Shown piece by piece: positions 8,312 through 17,434 of a DNA stretch of 64,000 bases; position 1 is the first letter of the stretch; each line of letters begins with the position of its first letter. A model generated the notes under the pieces. It saw only the letters and a list, made by a program, of their open reading frames with translations. It was not told where the DNA came from and made no database searches. Origin of the DNA: Streptomyces turgidiscabies Car8 (lineage in GTDB: Bacteria; Actinomycetota; Actinomycetes; Streptomycetales; Streptomycetaceae); contig NZ_AEJB01000441.1 of NCBI RefSeq assembly GCF_000331005.1, forward strand, positions 1-64,000. The letters run 5' to 3'. A program made the translations under genes and the position numbers.

Positions 8312-10734
8312 CCTGGACCGACGTGCAGCTCGACGCAGACCGCGTCGACCTTCGTGACTGGACCATGTGCCGCCAGGGCAGTGCCGAAGAGACCGCCGTA
8401 CGCCTCCCGCACGACGCGATGATCACCGAGCCCCGGTCGTCCGACGCCTCCGGCAGGTCCGACACCGGATGGTTCCCGGGCGGCCGGTACACCTATCGCA
8501 CGCGCTGGTACGCCGACCCCGTGTACCGCGGTCGAGACGTCCAGCTCCGGTTCGACGGCATCCAGGGCGAGTCGGTCGTGACCGTGAACGGCCACCGGGT
8601 CGGGGCCGTGCGCAGCGGGTACACCGAGTTCGGCTTCCGTATCGACGACGTCCTGAACTGGGGCGACGAGAACGAGATCGCTGTCGACGTGGACAACAGC
8701 GCGCAGCCCGCAGGCCGGTGGTACCCGGGCTCCGGCCTGTACCGGTCGGTGTCCCTGCGGATTCGCGGTCGGGTGCGCCTGGAGGACGACGGGGTCGGCG
8801 TGCGGACGACGCTCCACGGCGCCGACGCGGTCGTCGAGGTCCGGACCGCGGTCGTGAACGACAGCGACGGGCCTGTGCGCGTCCGCACCGTACTGCACTC
8901 CGAGGCAGGGGCCGTGGCGCAGGCCGTGGCGGCCGATGACGGGATCGCGCACCTGCACGTACCCGGGGCCCGCCTGTGGTCCGCTGAGGATCCGTTCCGC
9001 TACGAGCTCGTCACGACGGTCGAGCACGGCGGTGCCGTCGTCGACACCCGTCGCGAGCTCGTGGGGCTGCGCACGGTGCACGTCGACGCCCGCCACGGCC
9101 TGCGGATCAACAAGCAGCAGGTCAACCTCCGCGGCGCATGCATCCACCACGACAACGGCATCCTGGGCGCCGCCACCCACCGGGCCGCCGAGTTCCGGCG
9201 CATCCGGATCCTCAAGGAGAACGGCTTCAACGCCGTCCGGTCGGCCCACCACCCGATGTCACGTCACCTGCTCGACGCGTGCGACGAGCTGGGCATGTAC
9301 GTGATGGACGAACTCGCCGACTACTGGATCCAGTCCAAGTCCACGCACGACTTCTCGCACCGGTTCCTGGACACCTGGCGCGAGGACGCCGACCGCATGA
9401 TCGAGAAGGACCGGAACCGGCCCTCCGTCATCATCTACTCGATGGGCAACGAGATACCCGAGACCGCGCACCCCGACGGCGTCGCCCTCACCCGTGAGAT
9501 CACCGCATACGTCAAGGCGGCCGACCCGGACCGCCCGGTCACCGTGGCCCTCAACATCTTCCTCAACGTTCTGTCGTCGATGAACAGATCCCCGTACGCG
9601 GGCACTTCCGACACGCCAGAAGGGGCTCACCCCAACAAGCAGGGGCCCGGCAGCACGGAAGCCAATCGCCTGGTCAACCAGATCGGGCGCATGATGGACG
9701 TCGCCTCCCGACTCCCCATCGCCGACCGTGCAACACGCGACTCATTTGCCGAAGTGGACATCGCCGGCTACAACTACGGGCTGGCGCGCTACAAGCACGA
9801 CGTGAAGGCGTACCCCGACCGCGTGATCGTCGGCAGCGAGACCCTGCCGGGAGACATCGCCCGTGCGTGGGACCTCGTCACGACGTACCCGTCCGTCATC
9901 GGCGACTTCATCTGGGTCGGCTGGGAATACCTGGGAGAGTCGGGGGTCGGGGTGTGGGCGCCCGGCCGCAGGACCGGGCTGGTCAAACCGTATCCCTACC
10001 TCATCGCCGGGCCCGGGGTCATCGACCTGACCGGACAGCCGGACTTCTCGCTGCGCCTCGGGCAGGTGGCATGGGGAACGCACCCCGGTCCGGCGATCGG
10101 TGTGCGGCCCCTCGACCGGGCGGGACAGCCCGTCGCACGGGTCGCGTGGCGCAGCACCGACGCTGTCGAGAGCTGGGCCTGGCGCGGGTGCGCGGGCCGC
10201 AAGGCCGAGATCGAGGTCTACTCCGCGGACGACGAGGTGGAGCTGTTCGTCAACGGGCGTTCCGTCGGCCGTCGCAGGGCCGGGCAACGACGTCGCTACA
10301 CCGCCCGGTTCACCGCCACGTACGCCGCCGGCGAACTCGTCGCGGTCGGCTACCGCGGAGGGCACGAGGTGTCCCGGACGGTGCTCCGCTCGGCGGCGGA
10401 CGACCTCGAGATCCGTCTGACCGCGGACCGGACTCGCCTCCGGGCCGACGGCGACGACCTCGCGTTCGTCGAGGTCGAGATCGTCGACGGCGCCGGCACG
10501 GTGGAGATGCTCGCCGACGACGACATCGAGCTCAGGGTCGAGGGCCCGGCCGAACTCGTGGGGTACGGCAGCGCCAGACCTGACCCCATCCGTCCGTTCG
10601 CCGATCCCACTCAGCGCGCGTACCGCGGTCGTGTTCTCGCCGTCCTACGGTCCACGGGACGGACCGGGAACGTCCACATCACCGCGACGTCACACCTGCA
10701 CGGCGTCTCTCACCTCACCCTCGACGCACGCTGA
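8308..10734 (+). CDS. Glycoside hydrolase family 2 protein (beta-galactosidase/beta-glycosidase type)
   Basis: An 808-residue enzyme. It has an N-terminal jelly-roll sugar-binding domain (GRYTYRTRWYAD region), an immunoglobulin-like domain, then a TIM barrel with acid/base Glu in YSMGNEIPE (about residue 382) and nucleophile Glu in VGSETLPG (about residue 511). The C-terminus carries DUF4982-like and Ig-like domains, as in many bacterial GH2 enzymes of the GalB/LacZ-like type. ATG at 8308 overlaps the GH3 stop, so both are probably one transcript. No signal peptide is seen. The specificity (galactoside, glucuronide or other) cannot be decided by eye. Confidence 0.9.
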   Translation: MTWTDVQLDADRVDLRDWTMCRQGSAEETAVRLPHDAMITEPRSSDASGRSDTGWFPGGRYTYRTRWYADPVYRGRDVQLRFDGIQGESVVTVNGHRVGAVRSGYTEFGFRIDDVLNWGDENEIAVDVDNSAQPAGRWYPGSGLYRSVSLRIRGRVRLEDDGVGVRTTLHGADAVVEVRTAVVNDSDGPVRVRTVLHSEAGAVAQAVAADDGIAHLHVPGARLWSAEDPFRYELVTTVEHGGAVVDTRRELVGLRTVHVDARHGLRINKQQVNLRGACIHHDNGILGAATHRAAEFRRIRILKENGFNAVRSAHHPMSRHLLDACDELGMYVMDELADYWIQSKSTHDFSHRFLDTWREDADRMIEKDRNRPSVIIYSMGNEIPETAHPDGVALTREITAYVKAADPDRPVTVALNIFLNVLSSMNRSPYAGTSDTPEGAHPNKQGPGSTEANRLVNQIGRMMDVASRLPIADRATRDSFAEVDIAGYNYGLARYKHDVKAYPDRVIVGSETLPGDIARAWDLVTTYPSVIGDFIWVGWEYLGESGVGVWAPGRRTGLVKPYPYLIAGPGVIDLTGQPDFSLRLGQVAWGTHPGPAIGVRPLDRAGQPVARVAWRSTDAVESWAWRGCAGRKAEIEVYSADDEVELFVNGRSVGRRRAGQRRRYTARFTATYAAGELVAVGYRGGHEVSRTVLRSAADDLEIRLTADRTRLRADGDDLAFVEVEIVDGAGTVEMLADDDIELRVEGPAELVGYGSARPDPIRPFADPTQRAYRGRVLAVLRSTGRTGNVHITATSHLHGVSHLTLDAR

Positions 10735-11045
10735 ACGATCACGGCTTCGTCCGCGTGGGCTCCGTTTCCGTCGCAAGTGAAACAGACATGACGCGCGATC
10801 AAGCGATCTGCGAGGAACTCGCCACCGCCCGGGGCCAGTTCCTGGTGACGGGTGAGCCTGGCTGACCGGACCCGCCGACCACGTCACCGGCTGCCGGATC
10901 CACGGCTCCTGACGTTCCACCACACCGCGGCCCACCATGCAGCACGCCAAACGCGTCCGCGCAGGCGTCCAACCCAAGGCGCTACGCCGCAACTTCACCA
11001 GCCGACCGACCACCAGACTCACTCGCCAGAAACCGGAGCACTCCC
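10735..11045. other. Intergenic region between GH2 and SDR genes
   Basis: About 310 bases without a recognisable gene. A 25-codon frame at 10789-10866 starts with ATG and ends with TGA, but it has no clear ribosome site or homology I can recognise. No convincing terminator hairpin is visible, so the SDR gene may be read from the upstream operon. Confidence 0.3.
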
Positions 11046-11840
11046 ATGAACCGCTACAACGACCGCCGTGTCCTGATCACCGGAGCAGGCTCCGGCATCG
11101 GCCAGGCCACCGTCCTGCGCATACTCGCCGAGGGCGGCCACGTCGTCGCCACCGACGTCGATACGGCCGGCCTGAACGCCACCCGCAAGCTCGCCGCCGA
11201 CACCGGTACCAACGCCCGTCTGCACACCGTCCAGGTGAACATCGCCGACGAGACCTCCGTCCGCGAGGCCGTCGCGTCGGCCCTCGACGCCCTCGGCGGC
11301 GGCCTGGACGTGCTGGTCAACGCGGCTGGCATCCTGCGTTCCTCGCACACCCACAAGACCAGCCTGGAACAGTTCAACCAGGTCATCGCGGTCAACCTGA
11401 CCGGCACCTTCCTGATGATCCGCGAGACGATCCCGGTGCTGCTCCAGGGCGAGAACCCTGCCGTCGTCAACTTCAGCTCCACCTCGGCGAGCTTCGCGCA
11501 CCCCTACATGGCCGCCTACGCCGCCAGCAAGGGCGGCATCCAGGCCATGACCCATGCGCTCGCCGCCGAGTACAGCAAGCAGGGCATCCGCTTCACCGCC
11601 GTCGCGCCGGGCTCGATCTCCTCCGGGATGACCGACGCGAGCGGCACCAGCAAGGAGAACGTCGGCCCTGGCCTGCCCGACGACGCGGACTACGAAATCA
11701 TGATGAAGCTGCTTCCCGCCATCGGCCAGGGCTTCGCCGGTCCCGAGACGGTCGCGGGCGTCGTCGCCATGCTCGGCTCGGCGGACGGCGCGTTCATCAC
11801 CGGCACGGAGATCCGCATAGACGGCGGCACCCACATGTAA
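11046..11840 (+). CDS. Short-chain dehydrogenase/reductase (classical SDR)
   Basis: A 264-residue NAD(P)-dependent oxidoreductase with a Rossmann fold. The cofactor loop TGAGSGIG lies at about residues 11-18, the structural Asn in VNLTGT, the catalytic Ser in NFSSTSAS, and the Tyr-Lys pair in YAASK (Tyr158, Lys162). An acidic Asp after the second strand (VATDVD) hints at NAD preference. The C-terminal end IRIDGGTHM is typical for sugar or polyol dehydrogenases of this class. ATG has GGAG about nine bases upstream. Its place after GH2/GH3 suggests oxidation of a released sugar, which is inference. Confidence 0.9.
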   Translation: MNRYNDRRVLITGAGSGIGQATVLRILAEGGHVVATDVDTAGLNATRKLAADTGTNARLHTVQVNIADETSVREAVASALDALGGGLDVLVNAAGILRSSHTHKTSLEQFNQVIAVNLTGTFLMIRETIPVLLQGENPAVVNFSSTSASFAHPYMAAYAASKGGIQAMTHALAAEYSKQGIRFTAVAPGSISSGMTDASGTSKENVGPGLPDDADYEIMMKLLPAIGQGFAGPETVAGVVAMLGSADGAFITGTEIRIDGGTHM

Positions 11841-11924
11841 GTGGTGCGGTGTCAGCGGTGGACCACACTAGAGGCTTGGAACATCAGTTCGAGCTGGAGC
11901 CGGACCTGGTGGTCCTCGTATTTC

Positions 11925-12116
11925 GCGGTGTCCCTCGCGTTGGTCGACGCCCCTGCCGGCGTATTCCCCTTCCGCCGCGACCCCGGCTTCTTGTGCGCGG
12001 TCAACCTTCAGGACGAGCCGTACCGGCTGCCCGAACACACCCCGAACCTGCTGGCCGGCGTCCCGATGACGGACGGACCGCTGGAACCGGACCACGCGAC
12101 CTGGCTCCAAGTCTGA
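11925..12116 (+). pseudogene. 3' remnant of a GH13 alpha-glucosidase gene
   Basis: About 60 codons match the C-terminal beta-domain of GH13 oligo-1,6-/alpha-glucosidases: VDAPAGVFPFRRDPGF, CAVNLQDEPYRLP, then LLAGVPMTDG and a final DHATWLQV. No catalytic barrel is present upstream; homology stops at about 11925, 85 bases after the SDR stop. It is the tail of a gene lost by deletion. A strong terminator directly follows, presumably the original one. Confidence 0.65.
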
Positions 12117-12151
12117 CAGTTCCCTCCGGGGGTAATGCCCCCTCTCGATTC

Positions 12152-12199
12152 GCCAGGGCCTCTCCGGTGTCACTCCCCGCTGACCGGAGAGGCCCTGGC
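12152..12199 (+). terminator. Strong hairpin terminator after the GH13 remnant
   Basis: Perfect 17-bp arms GCCAGGGCCTCTCCGGT and its complement surround a 14-base loop. There is no T-run, as is common in Streptomyces. It closes the plus-strand hydrolase transcript. Confidence 0.8.
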
Positions 12200-12516
12200 C
12201 CGTTGGACAACGGACAGCTGTAAACCCTGTCCATAACTTCCGTTCGGTCACGAGCGTCCCCGGCAGAGCCCCGTCCCCGCGTAGTGGCGGCTGTCCTGGA
12301 AGCCGGGGAGAGCCTGGACGTTCCATTGCCCACTCGTTGCTACTCCGCTGGAGGGCGTCGAGCGCCAGACGACGGCTGAGGCGGCGGGAACCCGGTCGAA
12401 AGATGGTGCAGATGAGGGTGAGCTCGTGACGTTCCAACCCTGGGTAAGCCCTCCCGACAGCCGGGAAAGGGCCTCTGACCTGAACATTTCTTTATCGGTG
12501 GCATCCGGACATGTTC

Positions 12517-12640
12517 CCGATGGCGCAATATGTCGAGGACGCAGCGGCCGGAAGCTTTCGGTCCGGGCGGAAAGTCCCAGAAAAGTCCCAGGGAACTCCC
12601 ACGGCCCGCAGTCAGTCTTTCGGCTCTATGCAGGGCGTGC
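12517..12640. repeat. Dispersed repeat, complete copy
   Basis: The first 75 bases (12517-12591) match 28681-28755 at roughly 85 percent in the same orientation. The following stretch, from about 12581 through GGCTCTATG, matches 28913-28967. Both parts contain the motif AAAGTCCCAG. The copy sits in a 760-bp gene-poor gap (12200-12959), the rest of which shows no recognisable gene on either strand. Confidence 0.6.
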
Positions 12641-12959
12641 CGACGCGGTGTGGCCTGTTGTTGATGCATTGGTGATCCGCCCTGCACGAACGGCAGCGCG
12701 CGCTTGTTGAACGGCTCGCGACTGGTGAAGATGCTGACCCTCATGTGTGATGGATGGCCGAGAGCGCGGCAGCGCCGGGGGAATGGGTTGATTCGCGGCA
12801 GGCGGTATCGCGAGCAGGGTTCGGCCGGGGGCCGCCGCTCGGGGTTCGCCGACTGCGGGAGTTGACCTGATCAGTGCTGTGTCGGGCGCATGTCGCCCTG
12901 TGGCTTCTTCATGTGGCCGCGACGTTGGCTAAGGGTCCGTCCAGACCTGCCCGGTCATC

Positions 12960-14393
12960 TCACTGGTTGGCGAGGACCGGGATGACCTTGGTCGCGCAGA
13001 GCTCGGAGAGCCAGTGCGCGCTCAGCTTCGGAATGCGTTCTTGGGTGTCGTAGTCGACGCGGATGATTCCGAAGCGAGGGCCGTATCCCTCGGCCCATTC
13101 GAAGTTGTCGAGCAGTGACCACACGAGGTATCCGACGACGTTCGCGCCGCGTTCCCGGGCGCGGTGGGTCGCCGTTGCGTGATCGATGAGGAACTGCGTC
13201 CGGTCGCGGTCCAGGACCACGCGCTGTCCGTGGGATTCGCTGACCATGTCCGTGAATGCCGCACCGTTCTCCATGACCATGAGGGGCAGCTCGGGGAATG
13301 CCTTCGAGAGGGCGACCAGGTGGTCCTCCAGCCCTCGTGGCTCGATTCCCCAGTCCATGGCCGTTCGCTCCAGATCGTCGCGGCGAACGATTTCGATGCG
13401 CTCCGAGCCGGGGAAGGCCGTGCCGCCCGTGGCTTCGGTGGCGGGGTCGAAGGCCGGATTCACGCGTACGTGCATGACCTCGTAGTAGTTGACCCCGAGC
13501 AGGTCGATCGGTTGATGGCAGATCTCCACGTCGCCCGGGTGTACGAAACTCCAGTCGGTGAAGTGACGGGTGTCGTCGAGGAGGTCGGCCGGGTACTCCC
13601 CCCGGAGCATCGGTCCTGTGAAGACGCGGTTGGCCACGGCGTCGAAGCGGCGTGCGGCTTCAGCGTCCTCCGGGGTCTCGGGTTCGATGCGGAAGATGTT
13701 GAGCACAACGGAGATCTGCGCGTCGGGGTGTTTCACGGTGCGCCGCAGTGCCGCCACCGCGAGCCCGTGCGAGAGGTTGAGATGGTGTGCGGCCTTGAGT
13801 GCGTCGGCGTGGCTCTTCACGCCGGGCGCGAACGCCCCGCTGCCGTATCCGGCGAACGAGTTGTTCCACGGCTCGTTGTGCGTCGACCACATGGCGACCC
13901 GGTCTCCGAGAGCGGCGCCCACGATCTCCGCGTACTTCTCGAAGGCGAAGGCGGTCTCGCGTCCCCGCCAGCCGCCGTAGCGGTCCTCCAATGCCTGGGG
14001 GAGATCCCAGTGGTTGAGCGTCACGATCGGTGTGATTCCGCGTGTGAGCAGGCCGTCGATGAGCCGCGAGTAGAACGCCAGGCCGTCTGGATTGACGTCG
14101 CCTTCGCCCGTGGGCATCACGCGCGGCCAGGAGATGGAGAACCGATAGGCGTCGAGGCTGAGGGAGGCCATCAGGTCGAGATCGGTCTCGACCCGGTGGT
14201 AGTGGTCCGTGGCGACGTCACCGGTCGCGCCCTGGGCGGTCTTTCCCGGCGTGCGGCTGAAGGTGTCCCAGATGGACGGGCCCCGTCCGCCTTCGCCCGC
14301 GCCGCCCTCGATCTGATAAGCGGCGGTGGAGGCGCCGAGGACGAAGTCGGGCGGGAACGTCAGATGCCCGCGGGCAATCGAGTCGCGATACAT
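12960..14393 (-). CDS. Beta-glucosidase, glycoside hydrolase family 1
   Basis: A 477-residue retaining beta-glycosidase, normal length for GH1. The N-terminal signature FVLGASTAAYQIEGG is present. The acid/base Glu is in THNEPW (about residue 174) and the nucleophile in VMENGA (about residue 375); LVWSLLDNFEWAEGY near the C-terminus forms the aglycone/glucose site. ATG at 14393 has AGAGAGG seven bases upstream. No signal peptide, so it is cytoplasmic and would act on imported beta-glucosides or disaccharides. It is monocistronic, with an amidase remnant upstream on the other strand. Confidence 0.95.
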   Translation of the reverse strand: MYRDSIARGHLTFPPDFVLGASTAAYQIEGGAGEGGRGPSIWDTFSRTPGKTAQGATGDVATDHYHRVETDLDLMASLSLDAYRFSISWPRVMPTGEGDVNPDGLAFYSRLIDGLLTRGITPIVTLNHWDLPQALEDRYGGWRGRETAFAFEKYAEIVGAALGDRVAMWSTHNEPWNNSFAGYGSGAFAPGVKSHADALKAAHHLNLSHGLAVAALRRTVKHPDAQISVVLNIFRIEPETPEDAEAARRFDAVANRVFTGPMLRGEYPADLLDDTRHFTDWSFVHPGDVEICHQPIDLLGVNYYEVMHVRVNPAFDPATEATGGTAFPGSERIEIVRRDDLERTAMDWGIEPRGLEDHLVALSKAFPELPLMVMENGAAFTDMVSESHGQRVVLDRDRTQFLIDHATATHRARERGANVVGYLVWSLLDNFEWAEGYGPRFGIIRVDYDTQERIPKLSAHWLSELCATKVIPVLANQ

Positions 14394-14464
14394 GGATCAG
14401 CCTCTCTGGTGACGTGGCGTCAAAACTCAACAACTGAACTGCAATCAGCTCGGAGGCTGAACGA

Positions 14465-14570
14465 ACTCTGGTATCCCGTTCCCGGAGGGGTGCAGTTCGT
14501 GGGACCGGCATATCCGGACCGGACCTTGCTTGCAACGGCCGAAGACTTGGCACCGCTTCTCGGGAGATGA
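14465..14570 (+). pseudogene. 3' remnant of an amidase-signature-family gene
   Basis: About 35 codons reading VPGGVQFVGPAYPDRTLLA and ending in APLLGR resemble the last conserved block of amidases (usually LPVGVQLVG). The catalytic Ser-Ser-Lys region is absent. Homology begins abruptly just upstream of the GH1 start, so the gene was cut by a deletion or rearrangement. The 14394-14907 gap also contains a perfect 8-1-8 inverted repeat at 14642-14658. Confidence 0.45.
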
Positions 14571-14659
14571 CAAGGCGACTCAGCTTCTGATGGCGCTGGC
14601 GAAGGGATGAGTGAGGTCCGGTCCGTGTTCGGGATCCAGCGACGGTCCCGGGGACCGTT

Positions 14660-14776
14660 CTAGACGTCGCGCGGCAGCGGGACCGCCACGGTGCTGAGGG
14701 TCTCGAAGACCTCCAGGAACAGCTCATCACGCAGCTCATCACGGACTTCGTCGCCGAACCGCGCCCGGCTCTCTTC
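14660..14776 (-). pseudogene. Possible C-terminal remnant of an unidentified gene
   Basis: About 38 codons with coding-like third-position GC read FGDEVRDELRDELFLEVFE and end in PLPRDV before a TAG. There is no start codon or recognisable domain upstream. It may be the tail of another deleted gene; I do not recognise the family. Confidence 0.25.
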
Positions 14777-14907
14777 AGATCGTCACGTACGCATGCGTGA
14801 GTAGCCGAGGGGTGAGATTCCCTCAGTTGCTCGCGGCGCACCAGACGTACGGCGCCGGCCGCGACCAGAAGGGGTGTGTCCGGCCTCCAAGCCGCAACCT
14901 CCCGCAG

Positions 14908-16209
14908 TCAGTCGCCGAGGTGGTCCCGCAGCCAGGGCAGGGCCAGGGCACGGGTGGCCTGCGTGCCGATGTCAGCGATGGTGCCGTCGTAACCGTGATC
15001 CATGAAGGGGAGCTGGATGTACCGGTGGGTGATGCCGGCGGCGGTGAGCTTGTCCGCGAACGCTTTCGTGTGCTCTGCGAAGACGAGGTGGTCGGCGCCG
15101 CCGTGGAGGATCAGCGTGGGCGGGGCGTTCTTGGTGATGTGGGTCGCGGAGTCGGTGGCGTGGTAGCGGTCTGGATGCTGGGCGGGGGTGCCGCCTGTGT
15201 ACCACTGGCTGACCTGTTGCCCCAGCGCGCTGTCGGACGCGCTGGCCGTGAGGTCGACGGCGGGGTACGAGGCGATGACGGCTTTCACGCGGGGCAGTTC
15301 GGCGGCGGTGCCGCAGGAGGGCTTCATGGTGCCCGCGTTGATCTTGTAGGCGACGTTGATGGCCAGGTTGCCGCCAGCCGAGCCGCCGAAGGTGGCGACT
15401 CGGTTCAGGTCCCAGTGGTATTCGTCGGCGTGAGCGGTGGCCCAGGTCATGGCGCAGGCGGCATCGGCGTCCGCAGTGCTCCATCGGTGTTCGGTCGCGG
15501 TGGACAGGCGGTAGTCGACGTCCAGTACCGCGTATCCGCGGTCGGCCAACCAGCTCGTATAGGGGGTGCGGCCTCGGCTGCCCTGTATGAAGCCCCCGCC
15601 GTGGATGCTGACGACCAGAGGGGCGGCTGAAGCGTCGGCAGCGTTGTCGGGCAGGTACAGGTCCGCCTTCATCTTCTCGCCGTCGAGCGTGGCGTAGGTG
15701 ACGGTGTTGTCGGGGCCCCGCCCGAGCGCGGAGGCGAAAGTGGGCGGCGCGAAGGGGAACCACTTGCCGGTGGCTCCGTGTACGGAAAGGACCTGGACCG
15801 TGCTGGTGAGCAGGGCCAGCGCCAAGCCCACGCCGCCCACGGCCACGAAGGTGCGGGCCGTACGCCTGCGGGTGCCGCTCTTGCATAGGGCGTACACGGC
15901 CGCGGCCAGAGCGAGGGCCGCGAGGACGATGTTCCAGACGCCAGCCCCGTCGCGCATGCCGCCGATGACGAGCGCGACCGCCTGCAGCGATGCGACGTGC
16001 AGCACCGGGGAGAGCCAGCCAACGGGCAGTACAGCCAGCAGTTGGCCCAGCAAAACAAACAGGCCGAGGAGAACGGCCACCGTCAGGAAGACGAGGCGCG
16101 CGAGGCGTGAGCCGGTGCCCGCGCCATCCGACGAATCGGGCGGCGGGGTGGGTGTGTCTGGCGATGCGGCGGGAATTCCGGAGCGTGGTTCTTCGAGGTC
16201 GTTGCGCAT
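14908..16209 (-). CDS. Membrane-anchored alpha/beta hydrolase (esterase/lipase)
   Basis: A 433-residue protein. About four hydrophobic segments occupy residues 35-145; the rest is an alpha/beta hydrolase domain. It shows the oxyanion motif SIHGGGF, the nucleophile elbow GGSAGG, a candidate Asp in LHGGADHLVF and a candidate His in FMDHGYDG. This layout puts the catalytic domain outside the membrane, as in a group of actinobacterial lipases. The very N-terminus is Pro-rich and probably cytosolic. The start at 16209 is the only good ATG before the first helix. A GC-rich palindrome lies 107 bases upstream, and the LuxR gene before it may control this gene. Confidence 0.85.
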   Translation of the reverse strand: MRNDLEEPRSGIPAASPDTPTPPPDSSDGAGTGSRLARLVFLTVAVLLGLFVLLGQLLAVLPVGWLSPVLHVASLQAVALVIGGMRDGAGVWNIVLAALALAAAVYALCKSGTRRRTARTFVAVGGVGLALALLTSTVQVLSVHGATGKWFPFAPPTFASALGRGPDNTVTYATLDGEKMKADLYLPDNAADASAAPLVVSIHGGGFIQGSRGRTPYTSWLADRGYAVLDVDYRLSTATEHRWSTADADAACAMTWATAHADEYHWDLNRVATFGGSAGGNLAINVAYKINAGTMKPSCGTAAELPRVKAVIASYPAVDLTASASDSALGQQVSQWYTGGTPAQHPDRYHATDSATHITKNAPPTLILHGGADHLVFAEHTKAFADKLTAAGITHRYIQLPFMDHGYDGTIADIGTQATRALALPWLRDHLGD

Positions 16210-16315
16210 GGCCAGCGGGTCCTGTCAGACGTGAGGAGAGGGGGAAATGGCGCGCACCATCGGATTGTCAGTATGGGTGAGGGCGCGGTGCGGCCTCGTC
16301 TCGGCAAGGCGTAAG

Positions 16316-16331
16316 CCCCCCGTTAGGGGGG
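16316..16331. promoter_or_regulatory. Perfect inverted repeat CCCCCC-GTTA-GGGGGG
   Basis: It lies between the LuxR stop and the membrane hydrolase start on the minus strand. It could be a short terminator for luxR or an operator for the hydrolase. A stem this short with no T-run leaves both open. Confidence 0.4.
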
Positions 16332-16355
16332 TGTAGGAGTCCTGTCTGCGATCTC

Positions 16356-17237
16356 CTAGCGCAGGCAGCCTCGCGCACGTGCTGCGGCCACGAGCGCGAC
16401 ACGGTTGCGCGCGCCGAGCTTGCGCATACTGGAAGTGAGACTCGACTTCACGGTCTCGGCGCTGATACCCAGCGCGGCAGCGACCTCCCGGTTTGTCGCA
16501 CCCGTGGCGACCTTGGCAAGGATCTCCCGTTCGCGCTCCGTGAGGGCTCTACTGGTCGCCTTTGCCGCCTCGGGGAGTTCTGCCGTCCGACCGGCCAGGC
16601 GGCGCACGAGAGCCTCGATCTGCCGGCGCTGAGAGACGTCGGGCATTTCTGATGCTATGTGCACGAGTTCGGAGCAGACGTCGACGAGCCTACGGCGCTC
16701 GGCCACGCTCATCTCCGTGTTCGGGGCCGAGATGCTGCCCCCGGCCGCCACCCGCAGGCATTCCAATCGGCGGTTCAGTTCCAGATCCTCGGCAAGCTCC
16801 CGCTCCAGGGCGCGCACCAGTACCATCACGTCACCGAAGACACGGTCGCCGAAGACGTACTCGTGGCGCCGTGCTCCGTAGAGCACGCCCCGGTGACCGC
16901 CGGGGACCGGAACACGGATCGGGACGGCGAACGCGGCACGGAGCTGCTCCCGGCGCACGGCCGGGTCGTACTCGTGGCTGATACCGCCCGATCGGCAGTA
17001 GTCCGGCACCTGCATCGGCCTGTGCAAGGCCATCGCTTTGCCGCCCAGTCCCGTACCGATGGCGACGCGCAAGTTGTGCAGACCTTCGGTGGTGACGCCG
17101 ACCAGCTGGTCGATGACGAAGTGGTCCGAATCGGCCGCCACCAGGGCGCCCATGACCGCGTCCACGCCGGTGATACGCCGCATGTCGTGCAGGAGGGTGG
17201 TGAACCGTGCTGCTCGCGCCGCTGTCAGGACTGTCAT
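16356..17237 (-). CDS. GAF-domain LuxR-family transcriptional regulator
   Basis: A 293-residue regulator. Residues 1-150 resemble a GAF sensory domain, and a helical linker leads to a LuxR helix-turn-helix at about residues 225-290, with LTEREREILAKVATGATN followed by EVAAALGISAETVK. Such proteins bind a small aromatic or other ligand through GAF and activate nearby genes. Neighbours on the same strand are two hydrolases: the membrane esterase downstream and the CocE hydrolase upstream, each with its own gap. ATG at 17237 is the only reasonable start. Confidence 0.88.
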   Translation of the reverse strand: MTVLTAARAARFTTLLHDMRRITGVDAVMGALVAADSDHFVIDQLVGVTTEGLHNLRVAIGTGLGGKAMALHRPMQVPDYCRSGGISHEYDPAVRREQLRAAFAVPIRVPVPGGHRGVLYGARRHEYVFGDRVFGDVMVLVRALERELAEDLELNRRLECLRVAAGGSISAPNTEMSVAERRRLVDVCSELVHIASEMPDVSQRRQIEALVRRLAGRTAELPEAAKATSRALTEREREILAKVATGATNREVAAALGISAETVKSSLTSSMRKLGARNRVALVAAARARGCLR

Positions 17238-17434
17238 GTGATGGGTTCAGGGTCCGGTGCTGGTAGGAGCCTTCAGTTGACACGAAGGCATGGTGAGGGA
17301 AAGAGAGGGCGGTGACGACGACCGTCCGAGGAGACGAGACGGCTCATTCAGAGTTCGGCCGAGGCGACGGGGTCGCCGGTGCGCACGGGACCGTAAAAGG
17401 GCTCGCATGACTTGCGAGGCCGGACCGGGCACGT

